A stretch of DNA of 64,000 bases from assembly GCA_015179125.1 (NCBI GenBank), contig WHVA01000589.1:1-64000 (forward strand), in the 5' to 3' direction. This document shows positions 11,972 through 22,373 of the stretch, one piece after another. The position numbers and the translations under genes were made by a program. Each line of letters begins with the position of its first letter. Position 1 is the stretch's first letter. Below the pieces are notes generated by a model. That model was not told the DNA's origin, did no database searches, and worked only from the letters and a program-made list of their open reading frames with translations. This stretch comes from Gautieria morchelliformis. Its lineage: Eukaryota > Basidiomycota > Agaricomycetes > Gomphales > Gomphaceae.

Positions 11972-14235
11972 CTAGTGTTGTCTAGCCTTCTTGGACCCCT
12001 TCTCCCCACCTCCCACTCCAAAACCATACCTCTTGCCAGCCTCTTCAAGCTGCTCTATCAGAAACAATGCATCTACTACTTTGAGCTCAAAGGATATCTT
12101 CAGGGTCTCCAGAGACATCCATGCAATGCGTGTAAGGGTGATATCGAGGCATTCCTCAGCTTCAAATCTTCTGCGCAGAAAATCCCACCTGGTGTAATGA
12201 CTGAGCTCTTGCTTGCCCTTCAACTCCATGAGCCAGTCCTAAATTGTTGGTACAACCTGTGCATGAGTATCAGCATTACCAGCGGTACTCATTGTGGACG
12301 CCGGTGAATGAGATTGTTTTGCGGGTTGTGAGGCAGCACGAAATGCCTGAAACACTTCCGGTGGGAAGTTGATATTGATGGCAGGGGTGGGGGCGGGCTG
12401 TTGCAGGGGCTCAGTGCTAGCGTACCTCGTTCCACTGCAACGTGTGTGGTCAGATGCCGCCGGGTTCGCGCTGTAGTGAAAAAATCTGAAATACTCCACA
12501 TTTGGCGGCGTATTGAGATCAATGCCCGGTTTATGATCCATCTATTGACAAATAGGTGAGTATACACATGTTATGGAAAGAAAACACAAAACTATACCAA
12601 TTATAATACCCACACCAGCTCCCCTTCATTGCTGATGACCTTATGGTGCCCATTGAGGGCATGCGCCATGCAAATTGACCCGGTGTGTTGAGCGCAAGTC
12701 CAGACATCGCGCAGCTTCTCCAGCTGTGCTTTGTATCCGTCCAAGTTTGTGGCATTGAGGGCTCGCCTGTCCACGACTTCAGGTTTGACCGGTTCTTTCT
12801 GAGAAAGGAACCCGTTGATGAGTTCTTTCTTTTTAGTCTTCGGTTTACCCGTGGTGCCGGTCTGTGCTTTGACCGCCTCTTCTAAAAATTGAAAGAACTG
12901 TGAATTAGAGTATATTAGTTTGAATCAATGATGAGAAAGAAAGAAAAGCTGACCTTGGGGGGAAGAACGATGTCGATACAGGCTTCCGTGCCCCTCTTCG
13001 CCACCTGATTTACCCACTCGGCCTTCAAGGCCATCCAGTCATCCTCAGTCTCCAATGCAAAGAAGCGCTTTTCTGGGTCCTTGTAGAAATGAGTTATGAG
13101 GCCGATCCTTTTCTCTTCAGAGATCGCATACAGGCCGAGTACGAGTGGAGTGTCCCCTTCACCTCGTCAAGAGTGCTCATCGGATTGATGAGCTGCGTTC
13201 GATGAGCAATCACCCCAATTTGGTTACAGAACGGTATAAGAAATTTCATTTCTATGAAAAAATTAGTCAGTAAGCATAAAATAAGACAAGAAAAAAAGGA
13301 AACACAAAAGAAAGAAAAATACGCATGGGCAGGCAAAGGATCCTTTGCCATTGCATTGGCTTTGCTCACAGCCTTGCCCTTCTTCTTTGGAGCTGGAGGG
13401 GGAGATGGTGAGGGTTCAGTCATACCGTCACGATCATTGTCGCTGCTAGACGCTCCATCCTCATCCACATATTTGATATCATCATCACCGATGTCGGGTA
13501 TCTCAGCATATCCCAGACCATCGTTAGGAATGGGGACGTTGGGCTCATCCTCATTGCCCTCGGGCACCATGCTGAGGTGCATCTTGCCTGCGATATCAGT
13601 GGCCTCGCGCGTTTTCGTGGAAGTGGGTTCTTTGGCTGAGACAGTGGTACTGGATGCTCTGGATGTGGTGGAGAGAGTAGCGGTGGGGGCTTTAGGTTCG
13701 GCGTCGGCTCTGGATTTGGCCGTTGAACGCGGTTTCGACCCAGCCTCAGTGTGTTGGAATATCAATGTCATACAATGACACACGTCCACACACACCCACT
13801 GACATGTCAATACTTACTGTTCAAACCCCGCTTCGTCCCCTTTCCTCAGTCGTTCACGATCATCTGAACGTCTGAGGTAAGGACCATCTCATGCTCCTGC
13901 GTTCTACTTCCTTTACTCACCCATCATCACCTGTACTCTAGCTCACAGTAGTACAGGTAATAATACGAGTCATTCACGATCATCCGAACATCTGAGCTCA
14001 CAGTAGTACAGATCCAACACAGTGGACATGTTGATGGTGTTCCTCTTTGATGGAGGGGGTATCTTGATGGGGGGTATGCTTCCCTCACGCATTCGAATGG
14101 AGGGAGTACGGCTGTGCCTGCCTTCGATGATAAGGGCAGGGTCAAGTGTGTCACACTGACGAGTTTTGGGGTTGTTTTCAGGGGGTGGCTCCAAAGGAAT
14201 GAGAGCTTTAGCGTATTCCTCTTGATACCAGCCAT
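11972..14235 (-). pseudogene. Partner gene of Tc1/mariner-type element, copy 1 (unknown function)
   Basis: I do not recognise a named domain. The reading, in order: an N-terminal segment (LDPALIIEGRHSRTPSIRM) shared with copy 2; a Ser/Thr-rich stretch; an acidic stretch (IGDDDIKYVDEDG) and a basic KKKGKA patch; a conserved globular segment (ITHFYKDPEKRFFALETEDD, around 13030-13090); a Lys-rich linker; a Cys/His core (CAQHTGSICMAHALNGHHK, around 12620-12720); an IDLNTPP motif; and a C-terminus ending GSKKARQH. Several introns are implied. The frame changes near the N-terminus (about 14.19 kb) and near 13.13 kb, so this copy is decayed. It faces the transposase. From memory, similar C-x2-H-x-G-x-C proteins are abundant and uncharacterised in agaricomycetes; this is unverified. 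Confidence 0.6.
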
Positions 14236-14298
14236 AATGAAGTGATTAGAATGAAGCTTAGTGTGTGTTGAACGCAGCGATGGATGTCACTACGTGGC

Positions 14299-14422
14299 GC
14301 GTAGCGGTCACGTGACGGCGGTCGCACAACTGTCACGATATCATGCTGGCAAGACTTGCAGATGAAGCAAGGTACTGTCACATCAATATAATTAGGGTAT
14401 ATATAAAGGTTATATTATATTT
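14299..14422 (-). repeat. Inner right inverted arm of element 1
   Basis: Inverted match to about 9000-9115, sharing TTCATCTGCAAGTCTTGCC and the aatataatataacc stretch. The outer 400 bp that the left arm possesses is absent on this side. Confidence 0.7.
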
Positions 14423-14423
14423 A

Positions 14424-14830
14424 CAGCTGTTTCGGGTACACAAGGCGGAGTATGAAATTCATGCCGCGTGACGCCGCCTGCACAGATCGCACTGTAGCTC
14501 GTCAACCGTTGAAGAATAAGACATTAATTTTGGTAGATAGTTTTTCCTGTATATTATATACAATTTCATATAAAAATTGTAGCTTATTATGAAATATTGA
14601 ATTTTTGGAAACTTGAGCCTATATGCATCATTGTGCCCCAAATAGCATCAATCTGGGAGGTAGCAGGCTCAAATAAAGTAAGGGTGTGCATTTAGAAAGT
14701 AAGGCCTTGCATGTATAAAGTTCTTGAACACTAATAACTAGTGTATAAGGGAAGTGGGGGGCTGCATAGTTTCCCAGTCTTTTAGCTTTCTATAAAGCAA
14801 AAATTCTAATTGAGAGAGTGTACTACATGT
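14424..14830 (+). repeat. Left inverted-repeat arm of element 2
   Basis: The first 60 bp are almost identical, inverted, to the right arm (shared GGCGGAGTATGAAATTCATG). Further in, the match weakens, while the overall AT-rich layout and the TATGCATCATTGTGC block remain. Confidence 0.65.
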
Positions 14831-14955
14831 ACATGTAATAAAATATATAATAAGCAGACACAAGTTTATACTTGCCTTGACTTCCCATCTTGTGTGGACT
14901 ACACGCAACACATCACATGATTCACATGACATTACATATCTTGTACTTGTACCAT

Positions 14956-16180
14956 ATGCCGCGCTTTCTGCCTGAACACCAACAGCAGCGTCAAACCTAC
15001 TCTGAAGACCTTCGAAAATGAGTAATATATCAACGGTTCACGCGGGAGAAGAAGATCGACGAAATCGCGCTCGATCTGAACATGTCAAAACGTGTGGTCG
15101 AGCACATCCTCGATCTATGGCGTACTACTGGCGAGGTTATGTCGCAGGAACCTGGCAAGAAAGGCAAAAGGAGGAAGATCATGACTCAAGAGGAATTGGA
15201 GGCAAGTAACAGGTCTTTCTGCCATAGAATAAATGTACTCATAACTCCTTATCCTAGTTTCTTCTTCAACTTACAGAGGAGTTCCCCAACCTATATCTGG
15301 ATGAGATACAGGGCCTATTGCAGCGTCTGTATGGTGTGACGGTTGGAATTAGTACTATATGGGATCCAATGACAGGCCTCGGCCTCACGCGCAAAAAGGT
15401 ATGCCTCAATATATTCTGTTGCGTCATCCAATCTAATCGGCCTCTTCGTAGCTATCCAAGGTTGCTGCCGAGCGTAATGCAAACCTTCGAAGTCTATACT
15501 GTTTCAGGATTGGTCACGAGAGTCCCGAGCGTTTGGTATTTGTCGACGAGAGTCGAATTGATTGTCGCACCACATATCGCCTGAATGGATGGGCTGCAAA
15601 GGGAAAACGAGCTTCAGTAAAAGCTCGCTTCGTCCAAGGGACTGGGTAAGTACCTTCTCATTTGTTCATTTGCTGCTGACTTACGGATGATCTAGTTATT
15701 CAGTCCTTCCTGCCCTCAGCGCTGAGGGTATCATATATTCCGACGTGCGTGAAGGCGCCTACGATATGGACGCGTTTGTTCAGTTTATCCATGACCTGAT
15801 GCCCCATATGAACCCATGGCCCCTACCACCCAGCATGCTTGTGATGGACAATTGCGCCATTCATCATTCAGAAGAAGTGGCAGAACTTTGCCAGAAACAG
15901 TAATTTTTCTTCTCCTAGTCTTCTGTATATCTCAAGGGAGGCTGAATCTTATGACAGCGGTGTCCGGCTATACTACTTACCGCCTTATTCACCAGACTTC
16001 AACCCAATAGAGGAAGCATTTTCTTTCCTGAAAGCCCACCTCCAGCGCCATGGTTCAGACTTTCGTGCAGCGATTGATTCTAAGGATGAGGGGGCAATCT
16101 TGTTGTTCTTTCATAGTGCTCTTGCCACCATTACTCCAAAACACTGTGAAGGCTGGATGACCCATTCTAGGTATTTGTAG
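14956..16180 (+). pseudogene. DD34E (Tc1/mariner, DDE_3-type) transposase, copy 2
   Basis: Five exons fit: 14956-15201, 15258-15398, 15452-15645, 15696-15899 and 15958-16180, with GT-AG introns except intron 1, which reads GC-AG. The product starts MPRFLPEHQQQ, carries a helix-turn-helix (EIALDLNMSKRVVEHILDLW), a basic patch, the catalytic Asp of VFVDES, the second Asp of VMDNCAIHH and the final Glu of PDFNPIEEAF. D and E are separated by 34 residues, so DD34E. It ends GWMTHSRYL. One in-frame TGA at 15019-15021 (Cys in copy 1) interrupts the N-terminus; the rest is open. Of the two copies this one keeps the catalytic core best. Confidence 0.85.
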
Positions 16181-16516
16181 ATGCAAGCAGCCTTGTAGTA
16201 GCAGTGTAGCACTTCATCACAATTGTAACCTCATATACCCCTCTGAAAATTATGTTGCAAGGTTTTTATTAGCTAGTTAGTGTTGCCACGACAAGCTCAG
16301 AGTTGGGTTGAGCCTGTGTTTATTCAAGCTAGATGACTGGTTCAGTGTCACCAGATATTCAGGGCTCATGTGGCATGTTGGCTGACCAGTGTGGCCAGAC
16401 TATTCAGGGCCCATGCGGCACTGTCATGTTTGATGTGTAGTAACTTGGTTTGGGAAAGTAGGAAGTTATAGACCAGTAGTTCGATGGATGGAACCTTCAG
16501 GAGACTATTTGGTGTT
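16181..16516. other. Unassigned sequence after transposase copy 2
   Basis: No gene. It contains one of three copies of a phrase reading AGTGTGGCCAGACTATTCAG (near 16397); the other two lie near 18771 and 18888, so this is dispersed repeat material. Confidence 0.4.
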
Positions 16517-16648
16517 CTCCTCAGTGATAGTCAACATTAGTAATATAAGGGAAAGCTACCTATATAGTGTTCTACATGTTTTTTCAGTTAAATACTACGA
16601 AGATACACTATTAAACTCACCTCCTCAGTGATAGTCAACACTGAGGAG
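16517..16648. repeat. Paired 20-bp direct repeats, the second forming a hairpin
   Basis: CTCCTCAGTGATAGTCAACA occurs at 16517-16536 and 16621-16640. The second copy continues into CTGAGGAG, giving perfect 10-bp arms (16621-16630 and 16639-16648) around an 8-nt loop. The TG...CA-type ends suggest remains of small LTRs. A look-alike pair sits at 18267-18412. Confidence 0.6.
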
Positions 16649-16661
16649 GGAAGGGCATGCA

Positions 16662-17272
16662 TTGGCCTGTTTCACTCACATATATGAAGTTCTGGCACGC
16701 ATGTCAGGCAATGGTGTGAAGGTCAAAGATGACATGGCAAGGTACTACAACCAACACCAGGTTCCGGAGTACCAAATTGGAGACAAGGTATATTTGGACG
16801 CAAGTGATATCCGCACCACATGCCCTTCACAGAAGCTTGCCCACCACTACCTTGGGCCCTTCACAGTGATGCGGAGGGTCAGATGAAATGCGTACCTTCT
16901 CCGACTCCGAACTCCATGTCCCAGCTCCACCTGTCTTCAATGTAGTGAAGTTGCTCCCAGCACCAGGGGGTCCAATTCCAGGCTGGAAGTCTCATCCGCC
17001 ACCTCCACTGGAAATTGTAGATGGGGAAGAGCATTATGTGGTAGAACGGATCCTGGAGAGCCAGTTCGTGCAAGGACGATTCCAATTCCTCGTGAAATGG
17101 GAAGGATATGGGTACGAGGAAAATTCATGGGTCCCGGAGCAAGATGTCTCTGCCCCGGACAAACTCTGAGAGTTCTACAGGACACACCCTGGTGCCCCTC
17201 ATTGAATGCATTCGCTAGCCTTTCAATCCCTTGTGTCCCGTGCTTCGAGGATGCAGCACACTAGAGGTGGGG
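16662..17272 (+). mobile_element. Ty3/gypsy 3' fragment: integrase tail and chromodomain
   Basis: A fragment of pol from a chromodomain gypsy element: an integrase C-terminal segment (IGDKVYLDASDI, LAHHYLGPFTV) followed by a chromodomain (YVVERILESQF, FLVKWEGYGYEENSWVPEQD). The final residues before the LTR (AFQSLVSRASRMQHTRGG) recur in the fragment at 25905-25979. The rest of the element is missing. It lies inside Tc1/mariner-type element 2, so it arrived later than that element or during its decay. Confidence 0.8.
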
Positions 17273-17699
17273 TGATGTCAGGGAACACCCAGTTTTCCAG
17301 TTCCGACACCACACCAAATTCTGACTCCATTTCCAACTCCGCTTCCAGTTCCGCTTCAATCTCTGACTCCGCTTTCGGAAATGATTCCGCTTCTGGGAGA
17401 ACTTCCACATGTTCTGTTTGCCTTGCCAATTCCACTCCAATTTCTGACTTCCACTCTCGGAACAGTGTCGGAAGTCAAGCGACTCGTGTAGTATGTGGCA
17501 TCAAGGGTCGATCAAGGGTCAGGGACGTCAGGGGGATGCAGGGTTGATGGCGAGTGCCGAGTGTTGTCCCTGGCTGCAGACTAGTGTAGTATAATACGGG
17601 CTCACTGACATTGGGGGTCCTTAGACTTTTCTCTTTGGATTTCCCCTTGTCAATTCCGTGGTAGTGTGACCTCCACAGCCAGCTAGGGTTGCCCTTACA
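17273..17699 (+). repeat. Gypsy LTR, family A, copy 1
   Basis: Begins TGATGTCAGGG and ends CCCTTACA, directly after the pol tail. It aligns along its length with 25980-26352, sharing the TGTAGTATAATA and GGGGTCCTTAGACTTTT-type blocks. It holds a (TTCCGMYTC)-like Ser-codon-rich pyrimidine repeat near 17300-17410. Confidence 0.75.
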
Positions 17700-18266
17700 G
17701 GTGTGCAGTCAGGATACAAATAGATGAAATGCATATACAATAGAATAAAGGAGGAGTGCGAACATGAAACGATGGGGGGGAAAGAGGACAAAGGTACCTA
17801 TGTAAGAAAACACACTTTCAGACCTGCATACATGTTACCCTGCACGGACTCTTGGTCTGCTGGATCAATCTCACATGATCTACAGGTAGGACCTCCCGCG
17901 AATGCATCCCAGCCATAGGAACACCAAGAGGGGGTTGAATTGGGAAGGTGAAAGGGCCAGTGATGAACATCATGCCAGGTAAAGGATGTTGATCGTGTTT
18001 GATGGTGTGCCTATTGGTGAATGATGCGAGTAGCGAATGGTCATTTCGGTGAATTCAGCGAAGAGAGAACGGAGTGAACATAGAGGTAGAGGGATAAAAA
18101 GGGAAAAAGGGGGTAACTTGATATAAGAATAAATGGGTCATGACACACATATGCACCCAACATGATGTCACTTCAAGGATCACATATAAGAACGTACTGT
18201 AGAGGATAGGAATTATAGGCAGTAGGACTGGACTTGGTGCTCAAAAGAAGACTAGAAATTAATTCA
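17700..18266. other. Unassigned sequence inside element 2
   Basis: No recognisable gene. One open stretch on the minus strand (about 17.85-17.97 kb) looks protein-like but has no motif I can name. A cacatataagaac phrase near 18185 recurs near 18832. Confidence 0.35.
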
Positions 18267-18412
18267 CTCTCTCAGTGAATTTAGTTGTCACTGTTAATAT
18301 TATACATTACCTAGAAATTAATTCACTACAGGATTTCTAGGTCAACAAATCGAAGAGAAATAAGACTAATTTACTTGCCTCTCTCAGTGAATTTAGTTGT
18401 CACTGAGAGAGG
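18267..18412. repeat. Paired 27-bp direct repeats, the second forming a hairpin
   Basis: A 27-bp repeat beginning CTCTCTCAGTGAATTTAG occurs at 18267-18293 and 18379-18405. The second copy runs on into GAGAGAGG, giving 13-bp arms around a 9-nt loop (18378-18412). The architecture matches the pair at 16517-16648. Confidence 0.6.
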
Positions 18413-18913
18413 GGGGAAATGTGCCTCATGCGCATGTACTACTAGCCAGCGCTTTAGCGCCCGTGGGGCACTGGTGTGCCGTGCTAAGCGCCTGTAGAAC
18501 GTAGCACAGTAGTGAACAGCCTCAGCTCAAAAAGGAAACTTGTCCACAACCACCCACAAAGGGTCGGTTGGACAGAACATGAAAAGAAGTAGAAATACAG
18601 CTTCGAAAAATCAAAGAAAAAAATTTGACAAATCATAGAATGAATGTCAGCATGGTTTCAAGTCAAAATCAAAAGAAATCCGAATGGTGGAATCTATTTG
18701 GCTTGATTTTGGTGCAGGAGCATAAATGCACCCAACACGTACACATTTGATATTCTGACCCGAGGGGCCAGTGTGGCCAGACTATTCAGCCCGTGTGGCA
18801 TTGTCATGTTTGATGTCACTTCAAGGATCACATATAAGAACATACATATTTGACATTCTGACCTGAGGGGCCTGTTGGCCGATCAGTGTGGCCAGACTAT
18901 TCAGGGCTCATGT
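18413..18913. other. Unassigned repeat-rich sequence inside element 2
   Basis: No gene. It holds two copies of the GTGTGGCCAGACTATTCAG phrase (near 18772 and 18889) and a second cacatataagaac phrase. Confidence 0.4.
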
Positions 18914-19262
18914 CACTGGAGGCATATAAAATTTTTCTGGTCTGAAAAACTATTCAAAAACCTGTAAAGATATTCCAATTTTTTTTAGTGTTTCTAATGT
19001 AAAAAAACTTTGATAAAATTTTGTGCTTTTGTTAGAATTTGTTGAGCAAGAAAATTGTAAAAAAAATTAAAGTTTTTTGCAGGGTTTTTTATGTGTTTTT
19101 ATAAGTTTCTTTGTGAAAACACAAAGAAACTGATAAAAAACCCTGAAAAAAACTTTGAACTTTTTTACAATTTTCTTGCTCAACAAGCTCTAATAAAAAC
19201 ATAACATATTACAGTTTTTTGAACAGTTTTTCAGACAAGAAAAACTTTATATGCCTGCAGTG
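18914..19262. repeat. Fold-back element (MITE-like), family F1, full copy
   Basis: Almost the whole 349 bp is one long imperfect hairpin. It begins CACTGGAGGCATATAAA and ends with the complement of CACTGCAGGCATATAAA. The centre is GTTTCTTTGTG-aaaa-CACAAAGAAAC. There is no coding capacity. The right half of a second copy lies at 35833-35994. Confidence 0.85.
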
Positions 19263-19375
19263 TGGGGCATCATCATGTTTGCATCATCATGCTTTTGTTC
19301 CTCACTTCAGTGTTTCTTGCCATGAACTCAAGATGTAGATTTCCCTAGCACTTGTGACAAACTAACTATGGTAAT

Positions 19376-21441
19376 CTAGTGGTGTTTAGCCTTCTTGGCC
19401 CCCTTCTCCTGATCTCCAACCTGAAAGCCATACCTCTTACCTGCTACTCTGAGCTGGTCTGTGAGAAACAAAGCATCTCCCGCCTTCAGGCCATACAATG
19501 CCTTGAGCGACTCAACAGCGAGCCATGCGATGCCGGTGATGGGGGCCCGAGGCTCTCCTCCTCCGCAAATCTACCGTGCAGAAAATCGAACCTGGAATAT
19601 TGGAGGCCTTGAGCCTCTAACTCTGCGAGCCAAACACTGATAGTGGGAGTGGGAGCGTTCTGCAAGAGAGGGTTGGCCTCGACATCGGGACTTGCCACGC
19701 GATCGCTAGATGGCGGCGAGCGCGAACGCATTCTCTTTGGGGGTCGCGAGGAGGGGTGGAGGATCTGGATAAGCTCAGGGGGGAAGTTGATGTTGATAGG
19801 AGGAGGTGGGGGGATCTGCTGAGGTGCTGGGGGCTCACTGAAATACCGTGCTCCACCTCGACGCAAAGGAGGCTCAGGCATTGAATTTGCAATGCCAGCA
19901 TTCGCATGAAAGAACTTGAAGTACTCCACCTTCGGTGGGGTGTTCAGATCAATGCCCGGCACATTTTTCAACTAATAATAATAATTAGTAAAAGAATAAA
20001 AGAAGAAAAAAAAGAAAGAAAAAAAAGAAAGAAAAAAAGAAAAAAAAAAAGAAAAAAAAAATTCTCGCACCAGCTCGAGCACCTATACCAGCTCTCCTTC
20101 GAAGTTAAGCAGCTTGTGGTACCCATTAAGGGCATGTACTAAGCATATTGAACCTGGATGTTGTTTGCAAGACCAGGCGGCGAATAATTGCTTGAGTTGA
20201 GCCTGGTATGCCTCGGTCTTCGTGTCATCGAGGCCACGTTTGTGGAGGGGGTGTTCGGTTTGGTCGGGTGGTTTTGGCGTGAGGAAGGGGTTAACAAGCT
20301 CTTTCTTCTTTGCCTTTGGTTTACTTGCGGTGACGGTCTGAGCCCTGACCGCTTCCTCTAAAAACTGGAAAAACTATAAAATTGCAATTGATTAGTGCAA
20401 AAATGTAAAAGAAATAAAACTTACTTACCTTGGGCATGAGAACAATCTCAATGGTGGCTTCAGAACCCCTTTTTGCCACCTGACTGGCCCACTCATCCTT
20501 CAAAGTGATCCAATTGTCCTCGGTTTCCAGGGCGAAACACCGTTTGGCCGGATCCTTGTAGAAGTGGGTCACCAGACCCGCTCGCTTGTCCTCAGGTATG
20601 GCGTAGAGCCCTAGGACCTCGTGGATGGTAGTCTTCATGATGTGGAGGGTGCTTGTCGGCTTGAGAAAATGTGTGAGATTGACGATAACGCCGACCTGGT
20701 TACGAAAAGGGATGATAAATTTCATTTCTGTAGATAAAGTGTCAGGTAAACATCACAAATATATAATAAAACACTTACTATCAGGCATAGAAGCCACTGC
20801 CTTTGCTTTGGCCGCCGCTTTACCCTTCTTCTTGGGAGGCTCGACCGGAGAGGAGAGCGGTTCCACATCGCTGTTGGGATGATCGTCGCTGCTGGGGGAC
20901 TCGAAGTCTTCTGACAGGTCTGCGACCTCTTCCTCCTCGTCCTCTTCTCTCTCAGAGTCTCCAAACACATCGGCATGCCCAAGGTCATCCTCACTGACTA
21001 ACCCCAACCCTGGCTCTCGATCCCCCTTGTCCTCCTGGTCCCCCTGGTCCCCCTCACCTCCTCGGGAATTGTGATGAGAACGAGGCAGCCAAGGATAGCG
21101 TCAGCGGCACCGGTTTTCCTGGTTGCAGGGTCACCAGACTTGGACGGCCCTTTGGAGGCAGAGGTGGATGTCGGGGCAATAGAGGGAAGGGGGTCTTTGG
21201 CAACGGTGGTTTGGAGGTGGAACCATCATTGGTAGCCGGCACCTTGCTGCCTGCCTTCATCTTTGAGGCAGGAGGTCAAATTGGGGGGATCACACCAGCG
21301 TCACGCAGTCGAGCTGACGGCGTGCGACTACGCTTGCCATCGACGATGAGGGCAGGGTCAACCGAGTCCCGCTGGCGGGTTTTCAGCGTGTTTGAATCCC
21401 CAAGTAGCTCAGCTTTAGCTTTCTTTTTCTTTTTGCCAGCC
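19376..21441 (-). pseudogene. Partner gene of Tc1/mariner-type element, copy 2 (unknown function)
   Basis: Begins MAGKKKKKAKAELLG (likely nuclear, basic start), then VDPALIVDGKRSRTPSARL, matching copy 1. Next come a Pro/Ser-rich part, an acidic stretch (EREEDEEEEVADLSED, around 20.93 kb), a KKKGKA patch, a conserved segment (LVTHFYKDPAKRCFALETED, around 20.53-20.59 kb), a Lys-rich linker, the Cys/His core (CKQHPGSICLVHALNGYHK, around 20.12-20.19 kb), IDLNTPPKVEYFKFF and a C-terminus ending GAKKAKHH at 19376. At least four introns are implied; one contains a run of A/G (19.99-20.06 kb). A TGA at 21276-21278 (an in-frame sense codon in copy 1) and one frame change near 19.54 kb break it. No named domain is recognised. 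Confidence 0.65.
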
Positions 21442-21649
21442 ATGAGAGGGTTATAGATAAAGCAGAAGAGAGGAAGGCGTCGAGTGGTTGTGGTAGGAGG
21501 GAAGGCTGCTCGTCATGCGTGGCAGGAACGAGGCTGCAACGAGGCGCCAGGCAGTCATGTGACTCAGTCGCGCTACCCCGCGTCATAGCACAACGCGCTG
21601 CTATCATGCCAGGTATGCCGAAACTACAGGTATTATATTTTGTTATGTA

Positions 21650-22011
21650 TAAATATGTACTAGGACTCGATGTAGAAGGGTAAAAGGGCTGGGAGCAGGC
21701 AAACAGACATGCACATGATGCACCTCTCCCCCCTTCCACAGCCAGATGATTTCACCCTTGTTTTCTGTTTAAAACATTTGTATATGTATATTACTATAAT
21801 CTAATGATGCATATAAGTGAAATTATCCAAATATTAAATAAATCATAATAAGCCAAGATTTGTATATATAATGGTAGCTAATATATAGTACAGATTATAT
21901 ACAAAGTATAAACCCTTAATCTCCAATGGTTGTGGAGATACAGGTCGATTTTCGCAGGCGGCACCGGGCAGCATGAATTTCATACTCCGCCTTGTGTACC
22001 CGGCCACACTT
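21650..22011 (-). repeat. Right inverted-repeat arm of element 2
   Basis: Reads inward as AAGTGTGGCCGGGTAC, then GGCGGAGTATGAAATTCATG. Over about 380 bp it aligns, inverted, with 8607-9000 better than with the left arm of its own element. TA follows at 22012-22013. Confidence 0.75.
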
Positions 22012-22237
22012 TATGTAAGTCAACGGATTGGGAGTAATCACTTAGCGCCACCCATCTTTTGGTCAGTTTTCAGTCCGCAACATTCAGGCCTACAGCGTCT
22101 AAAGTGCTATCTCCGAACTTCTTCCAATTTAGATCGAGATCTGTGCTATGACATCGGCAGAGCTCCGAGTCCCCATTGGGTCGATGCCGCGTAGCTGGTA
22201 CTGTTGGACATTGCTCGGCTTGATTATTCCATCAGGC

Positions 22238-22247
22238 TTATATTTAA
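22238..22247 (+). promoter_or_regulatory. Possible TATA element of the laccase gene
   Basis: The sequence ttatatttaa lies 127 bp before the laccase start codon. A CCCCTTAAAGGG stretch follows at about 22251-22262. Only 362 bp separate the transposon terminus from the ATG, so the promoter is short or overlaps the transposon. Confidence 0.4.
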
Positions 22248-22373
22248 CAGCCCCTTAAAGGGAACGGTCTTTCATTGTATTGTTTTTTCCCTTTCCATAA
22301 GCGCCAAGCGTACCTACATAAACCGATTACTCAACCGCGCCCTCGCCTTCCTTCCTCAATATTTGTTTTCCCT

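Larger units (their letters stand above)
8607..14423 (+). mobile_element. Tc1/mariner-type element 1, two-gene organisation
   Basis: The element holds a DD34E transposase gene on the + strand (9153-10498) and a convergent partner gene on the - strand (11972-14235). Its left arm (8607-9115) has two parts. The outer part (8607-9000) matches, inverted, the right end of the neighbouring element (21650-22011). The inner part (about 9000-9115) matches, inverted, 14299-14422. The expected outer right arm is missing: at 14423 the sequence passes straight into the left end of element 2. A TA precedes the left terminus, as expected for this superfamily. Minisatellite arrays occupy the space between the two genes. 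It is non-autonomous as it stands. Confidence 0.65.
14424..22011 (+). mobile_element. Tc1/mariner-type element 2, two-gene organisation
   Basis: Length is about 7.6 kb. The left terminus is CAGCTGTTTCGGGTAC, preceded by TA at 14422-14423. The right terminus read inward is AAGTGTGGCCGGGTAC, followed by TA at 22012-22013. Inside are a transposase gene (+, 14956-16180) and the convergent partner gene (-, 19376-21441), the same arrangement as element 1. Between them lie secondary insertions: a gypsy fragment with LTR (16662-17699) and a fold-back element (18914-19262). Without those insertions the gene order and spacing match element 1. Both genes carry lesions, so the copy is probably immobile. 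Confidence 0.7.

Noticed and set aside
11972-14235. Partner gene copy 1 as an unrelated host gene caught between transposons
   Set aside because: The same gene occurs in the same position and orientation in element 2, which makes chance capture unlikely.
19979-20062. A/G-rich stretch as a possible polypurine tract or poly(A) tail of a retroelement
   Set aside because: It lies in an intron position of partner gene copy 2 and no retroelement end or target duplication adjoins it.
14423-22013. Element 2 as a simple insertion into the right arm of element 1
   Set aside because: The rest of element 1's right arm should follow 22013, but the sequence there is unrelated.
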